From: VAUL01 sp964603155
Lineage (GTDB): Bacteria > Desulfobacterota > Desulfuromonadia > Desulfuromonadales > BM103
Direction of reading: 5' to 3'
NCBI GenBank assembly: GCA_964603155.1
Contig: CAZRTZ010000079.1
Span: 1 to 9,501, forward strand
DNA length: 9,501 bases
Below are positions 6,021-9,501 of this stretch, piece by piece (positions within the stretch are counted from its first letter, which is position 1; every line of letters begins with the position of its first letter). Under the pieces are notes generated by a model, which was not told where the DNA came from, did no database searches, and saw only the letters and a program-made list of their open reading frames with translations. A program made the translations under genes and the position numbers.

Positions 6021-7557
6021 CTAAACCTCCTTAGTGGCTGGGGGCTCGGGGTTGGGGGCCAGCGCTTGAAAATAGCGGATAATCGCCTCAATCATCGCTT
6101 CCAGAGTCGCTGCGGCGGGCTCGACGGCCACGGTAAAGCCGAGTTGCCGGGCGGTCTGGGCGGTCTGCGGGCCGATTACGGCAACGGGGATCTTTTGGGC
6201 CCGCGCCAGCTCCGCCGTCTCGAGCATAGCGGCGAAATTGCGCACTGTCGAGGAGGCGGTGAAGGTCAAAAGGTCGAGCCCNNNNNNNNNNGCTGGCGTA
6301 GGCGACCGGTGCGGCGACGCGAGCCCCGGCGGCGCTCAGTTCGGTAACGATCAGGTCGCGGGCCAGTTCCGCCCGCGGATAAAGGATCCTCTTGCCGGCG
6401 ACCTCGCCGCGCAGCAGGGCCACGACCCCTTCGGCATCGTAGCTCTCCGGCAGGCGGTCGGCCTTTAGGCCGTGTGCCTGGAGCGCCTCGGCGGTCTTCG
6501 GTCCGACCGTCACCAGCGTCACACCGGCCAGGGCGCGGGCATCGCGCCCGGCGGCGGTCAGCCGGGCAAAGACGGCCGCGACGGCGTTCGCCGAGGTGAG
6601 GATGAGCAGATCGGTTGCGCTCAGCTCCTCAAGTGCTGCATCCAGTTCGGCGTAGCTCGGAGGGGGGACGATGGCGATGGTTGGACAGGGCACCGGTGCG
6701 GCGCCGAGCGCCAGCAGCGCCTCGACCAGCGGTGCGGCCTGGTCGGCGGCACGGGTCACCAGGATGCGGCGGCCGAAGAGCGGACGGTTGTCGAACCAGC
6801 GTAGCTTCTCGCGCAGTTTCACCACCGCGCCGATGATGATCATGGCCGGCGGCTGGAAGTTTTCTGCCGCGGCCCTGGCGGCAATGTTCGCCAGGGTGCC
6901 GGTCAGGGTCTGCTGCTGCGGGGTGCTGGCCCAGCGCACCAGGGCCACCGGCGTGTCCGGGGCGCGCCCGTGGCGGATCAGGCGTTCGGCGATGGGCGCA
7001 AGGTTGGAGATCCCCATGTAGATCACCAGGGTCCCGACCCCCAAAGCCAGCCGCTCCCAGTCGACGTGGTCGAGATCGCGCTCGCTGTTGAGATGGCCGG
7101 TGACCATCCCCAGGCTGGTGGTGTAGTCGCGATGGGTCAGGGGAATGCCGGCATAGGCTGCGGCCGCCAGGCCGGCGGTGACTCCCGGCACGATCTCGAA
7201 GGGGATGCCGGCCTCGGCGAGGAAACAGGACTCCTCGCCGCCGCGCCCGAAGACGAAGGGATCGCCTCCCTTGAGGCGCACCACGCTGCGGCCGGCGCCG
7301 GCCTGCCGGGCCAGCAGGGCGTTGATCTCCTCCTGTGGCAGGCAGTGGCGCCCCTTGTTTTTGCCGACGTAAATCTTCGTGCTGCCTTCGGGAGCCTCGT
7401 CCAGCAGTCCGGGGTTGGCCAGGGAGTCGTAAATCACCACATCCGCGCGCCGCAGGCAGTTGAGCCCGTGCACGGTGATCAGCCCGGGGTCGCCGGGACC
7501 GGCGCCCACCAGGTAGACGGTCCCGGGCTTTGGATCAGACCTCTTCGCGTCCGGCAT
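6021..7557 (-). CDS. cobA/hemD: Fused uroporphyrinogen-III C-methyltransferase / uroporphyrinogen-III synthase, interrupted by an assembly gap
   Basis: A two-domain enzyme. Residues about 14-250 are SAM-dependent uroporphyrinogen III methyltransferase (SUMT), making precorrin-2: GAGPGDPG (18-25), RLKGGDPFVFGRGGEE (94-109) and PGVT (124-127) are diagnostic. From about residue 259 (LFGRRILVTRA) comes uroporphyrinogen III synthase, which closes and inverts ring D: LLILTSANAV and, after the gap, LLTFTASSTVRNF are typical. Ten Ns at 6282-6291 split the synthase domain, and the two sides lie in different frames. Known bases total 1527 (509 codons including stop), so the frame holds if the real gap is a multiple of three. 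HemD alignments from memory suggest 15-20 missing residues. The gene is probably intact. The ATG at 7557 overlaps hemC by 23 bases and has no clear RBS. Such fusions are usual in Geobacter-like bacteria and clostridia. Confidence 0.93.
6026..6032 (-). promoter_or_regulatory. Ribosome binding site of hemB, inside the cobA/hemD end
   Basis: AAGGAGG on the minus strand lies seven bases before the hemB ATG and encodes the Lys-Glu-Val end of CobA/HemD. This links translation of the two genes. Confidence 0.8.
6034..6061 (+). repeat. Heptanucleotide repeat tract at the cobA/hemD 3' end
   Basis: On the plus strand GTGGCTG, GGGGCTC, GGGGTTG and GGGGCCA follow one another (6034-6061), variants of a GGGGCTN heptad. 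The tract is in opposite orientation to the CAGCCCC set at 5023-5043, so the two bracket hemB. Here it is coding and gives the Pro-rich C-terminal tail of HemD (LAPNPEPPAT). Confidence 0.55.
6282..6291. other. Assembly gap (10 N placeholder) inside the hemD domain
   Basis: A run of exactly ten N. Flanking codons are complete: Tyr-Ala-Ser upstream and Gly-Leu-Asp downstream in the minus-strand reading. The gap length is not real, since ten bases break the frame and a larger multiple of three is expected. Confidence 0.98.
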
Positions 7558-8474
7558 TGAAGGTTTCGCGCTGATAAACCTCGTTGAGAATCTTGCCGGC
7601 GCCCATGATCAGCAGGTCGTCGGCCAGGGATGTCCCCAGGCGGGCGGCCTGGTTGGTCGGACCGGTCACGGTCTTCTTCAGCATCTGTAAGCCATCGACG
7701 CTGGCCACCAAGCCGGTGAGGGTCAGGTGATCGTCCTGAACCGTGCCGTAGGCGGCAATCGGCACCTGGCAGCCACCTTCCAGGCGGGCCAGCAGGGCGC
7801 GTTCGGCGACCACCGCGTGGGCCGTTTCCGGGTGGTTGAAGAAATCGATCAACTCGTTGGTGTCGCCATCATCGATCCGGCTTTCCAGCCCCAGCGCCCC
7901 CTGGCCGATGGCCGGCAGGGAAACGTCGACGGGCAGGTACTGGCTGATCTGGTTGGTGAAGCCGAGGCGGTGCATACCGGCGGCGGCCAGCACCACGGCG
8001 TCGAGATTGTCGTCGGTCAGCTTGCGGATGCGGGTCTCGACNNNNNNNNNNTATCGTGATCCTGCGCCCCGGGGTGAAAAACTGGGAGGAGCTGCCGATC
8101 CGGCCGCCGATCGGCAGCTCCTCCCAGTTTTTCACCCCGGGGCGCAGGATCACGATATCGCGCGGATCCTCGCGCTTGGTGATGCAGCGCAGCCCCAGCC
8201 CTTCGGGGAAGAAGGTCGGCACGTCCTTCATCGAGTGGACCGCCACCTCGATTTCGCCGGCGAGCATCGCCTCCTCGATCTCCTTGGTGAACAGCCCCTT
8301 GCCGCCGACGCGGGCCAGGGGGACGTCGAGGATCTTGTCGCCGGTGGTCTTGATCTTGACCAGCGTCACGTCCAGATCGGGATAGCGTTTTTCCAGCTCG
8401 CTCTTGACCCAGTTGGCCTGCCACAGTGCCAGTTGGCTGGCGCGGGTGCCGATGCGCAGTTGTCTTTTGGCCAT
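7535..8474 (-). CDS. hemC: Hydroxymethylbilane synthase (porphobilinogen deaminase), interrupted by fold-back artefact and gap
   Basis: The cytoplasmic enzyme that polymerises four porphobilinogens into hydroxymethylbilane. The N-terminal part (residues 1-127) is sound: RIGTRASQLALWQ with Arg11 and Ser13, KTTGDK (42-47), and the catalytic Asp84 in VAVHSMKDVP. The C-terminal part carries VETRIRKL, LPAIGQGALGLE and LEGGCQVPIAA, whose Cys binds the dipyrromethane cofactor. Between them the expected TSSLRR...RPDL...LRGN stretch (about 25 residues by comparison with E. coli HemC) is absent. In its place stand 14 residues (SSSQFFTPGRRITI) read from an inverted copy of the preceding DNA, then ten N. 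With 25 residues restored the protein would be about 320 residues, normal for the family. The ATG at 8474 has AAAGGAG eight bases upstream. The gene is most likely intact in the organism. Confidence 0.93.
8042..8051. other. Assembly gap (10 N placeholder) inside hemC
   Basis: A run of exactly ten N directly beside the inverted repeat at 8052-8157. The minus-strand reading resumes in a different frame with Val-Glu-Thr-Arg-Ile-Arg-Lys-Leu, a conserved HemC segment, so the true missing length differs from ten. Confidence 0.98.
8052..8157. repeat. Perfect 49-bp inverted repeat with 8-base loop, probable fold-back chimera
   Basis: Bases 8052-8100 are the exact reverse complement of 8109-8157, with the loop CGGCCGCC at 8101-8108. 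The right arm encodes authentic HemC (DIVILRPGVKNWEELPI). The left arm stands where conserved HemC residues should be and touches the N run. GATCGGC, present natively on the hemC strand on both sides of the loop (as GCCGATC and GATCGGC), would let a nascent strand fold back and prime on itself. Confidence 0.95.
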
Positions 8475-8482
8475 GAAAAGTA

Positions 8483-8489
8483 CTCCTTT
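8483..8489 (-). promoter_or_regulatory. Ribosome binding site of hemC overlapping the hemA stop
   Basis: AAAGGAG on the minus strand lies eight bases before the hemC ATG and overlaps the hemA TAA (8488-8490). This indicates a shared transcript and supports the 8474 start over longer in-frame readings. Confidence 0.8.
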
Positions 8490-9501
8490 ATGGTTTCTCG
8501 TTTTGATCGTCGAGCGGTTCGATCGGGGTCTCGTCGGCGGCCGGCGCCGGCAGGTCGAACAGGGCGCGCACCGCATCGACGTAGTCTTCACCGCTGGTTT
8601 CGTTCTGGGTCCGTTTGAGCAGGGCGACCGGGCGGTGCAGCAGCTTGTTGACGATGGCGTTGGTCATCGCCTCGATCCCCTTGCGCTGGGCATCGCTCAG
8701 GTCCCTGTGGTTGCCGAAGGTCTTGGCCATCTCCTGGGCGGCGGTCTCCTCGAAGCGCCGGCGCAAGGCGACGATGGTCGGCTTGACCTCGAGGTTGGAC
8801 AGCCACAGGTGAAACTGGCTGATCTCCTCGCCGATGATCCCTTCGGCGCGATGGGCCTCCTTCTGGCGCTCCTTGAGGTTGGCCTGGACCACCCCCTGCA
8901 GGTCGTCGACGTCGTAGAGGTAGACGTTGTCAAGATCGTTGACTTTCGGATCGACGTCGCGCGGCACGGCGATGTCGATCAGGAACATCGGCCGGTTCTT
9001 GCGGCGGCGCAGCACCTCCTCCATCTGCTTGTGGTCGAGGATGAAGGTCGGTGCGCCGGTCGAGGTCATGATGATGTCAACCTCGGCGAGGTGGTCGGTA
9101 AAGCGCTCGAAGGGGACGGCCCGGCCGTTGAATTCCGCGGCCAGCTTCTCGGCCCGCTCGAAGGTGCGGTTGGTCACCAGCACCTTGGTGACGCCGTTGC
9201 TGACGAAGTGGCGGGCGGCCAGTTCGCACATTTCCCCGGCGCCGATGATCATGACCCCCTTGTCGTCGAGGCGGTCGAAGATCTTGCGGGCCAGTTCCAC
9301 AGCGGCGAAGGAGACCGACACCGCACTGCTGGCGATACCGGTCTCGGTGCGCACCCGCTTGGCGACCGAGAAGGCCTTGTGCAGGAAGCGGTTGAGGATC
9401 AGGCCGACGGTCCTGTACTCGGCGGCGTAGCCGTAGGCGGTCTTGATCTGGCCCAGGATCTGCGGCTCGCCGATGATCATCGAATCGAGGCTGGAGGCGA
9501 C
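8488..9501 (-). CDS. hemA: Glutamyl-tRNA reductase, N-terminus outside window
   Basis: The enzyme reduces glutamyl-tRNA(Glu) to glutamate-1-semialdehyde with NADPH, the first committed step of C5-pathway tetrapyrrole synthesis. The 337 visible residues run in frame to the window edge. VASSLDSMIIGEPQILGQIK is the conserved end of the catalytic domain, so the gene continues upstream and the ATG at 9480 is internal. The Rossmann NADPH-binding segment follows, with MIIGAGEMCELAARHF and VTNRTFERA, then MTSTGAP and FLIDIAVPRDVDP. The C-terminal helical dimerisation domain is complete, ending NEKP. About 100 N-terminal residues, including the catalytic Cys, are not in the window. hemC starts 13 bases after the stop. 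It is the most upstream operon gene visible; the promoter lies beyond the window. Confidence 0.97.
   Translation of the reverse strand, partial: VASSLDSMIIGEPQILGQIKTAYGYAAEYRTVGLILNRFLHKAFSVAKRVRTETGIASSAVSVSFAAVELARKIFDRLDDKGVMIIGAGEMCELAARHFVSNGVTKVLVTNRTFERAEKLAAEFNGRAVPFERFTDHLAEVDIIMTSTGAPTFILDHKQMEEVLRRRKNRPMFLIDIAVPRDVDPKVNDLDNVYLYDVDDLQGVVQANLKERQKEAHRAEGIIGEEISQFHLWLSNLEVKPTIVALRRRFEETAAQEMAKTFGNHRDLSDAQRKGIEAMTNAIVNKLLHRPVALLKRTQNETSGEDYVDAVRALFDLPAPAADETPIEPLDDQNEKP

Noticed and set aside
5557..6024. 155-codon open frame opposite hemB
   Set aside because: An antisense shadow with no recognisable domain; hemB is complete on the other strand.
6970..7560. 196-codon open frame opposite the CobA domain
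   Set aside because: A Gly/Gln-rich antisense shadow of a clearly conserved methyltransferase.
8052..8157. Reading the 49-bp palindrome as a functional terminator, attenuator or mobile-element end
   Set aside because: It lies inside a core enzyme's conserved region, abuts an assembly gap, has no T-tract, and one arm replaces expected coding sequence, so an artefact explains it better.
7869..8591. Reading hemC from an upstream start at 8591, giving 39 extra residues
   Set aside because: The extension lies within the end of hemA and is Arg/Thr-rich without family support. AAAGGAG at 8483-8489 and the conserved RIGTRASQ N-terminus fix the start at 8474.
8488..9480. Treating the ATG at 9480 as the hemA start
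   Set aside because: The frame stays open to the window edge with Val-Ala-Ser-Ser-Leu-Asp-Ser, part of the conserved HemA segment, so this Met is internal.

Overview
The window is GC-rich (apart from one AT-rich island) and reads as a chromosomal segment of a Gram-negative anaerobe. The best fit is Desulfuromonadales/Geobacter-like Desulfobacterota. This rests on the hemA-hemC-cobA/hemD-hemB order, the CobA-HemD fusion, a polyferredoxin membrane protein, an HDOD protein and a GspE/PilB-type ATPase. It is an inference from gene content; no taxonomic marker is present.

Layout, left to right. (1) Bases 1-1192, plus strand: the C-terminal end of a GspE/PulE/PilB-family ATPase, overlapped by 4 bases (ATGA) by an HDOD-domain gene. 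(2) About 1193-2086: an AT-rich island. It holds a hairpin, one minus-strand gene for a small secreted protein built of seven ~15-residue Gly-rich repeats, and a 303-base divergent intergenic region. (3) 2087-3543, plus strand: a single-PAS-domain protein overlapped by 4 bases (ATGA) by a NapH-like membrane polyferredoxin. (4) 3631-9501, minus strand: a tetrapyrrole operon read from right to left, hemA (5' end outside the window), hemC, cobA/hemD, hemB, then an M16-family zinc peptidase, ending in a strong intrinsic terminator.

The four hem genes supply enzymes from glutamyl-tRNA toward uroporphyrinogen III: GtrR (HemA), PBG synthase (HemB), hydroxymethylbilane synthase (HemC) and uroporphyrinogen III synthase (HemD). 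The fused CobA domain makes precorrin-2 for siroheme or cobalamin. HemL (GSA aminomutase) is not in the window. Short spacings, overlaps and Shine-Dalgarno sites buried in the preceding stop regions indicate one transcript.

Two runs of ten Ns, at 6282-6291 and 8042-8051, interrupt hemD and hemC. They are placeholders for unresolved sequence. In both genes the reading frame is restored only if the real gap is a multiple of three, and family comparison says each gap is longer than ten bases. Beside the hemC gap lies a perfect 49-bp inverted repeat with an 8-base loop. It replaces a conserved part of hemC and looks like a fold-back assembly or amplification chimera. The hemC and hemD breaks should therefore not be read as pseudogenes.

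The most interesting native signals are heptanucleotide repeat tracts on both sides of hemB in inverted orientation, the AT-rich repeat-protein island, and the PAS/polyferredoxin pair, which could be a small redox-sensing unit. I see no clear evidence of a wholly new system: no CRISPR array, transposase, integrase, RNA gene or defence cassette.
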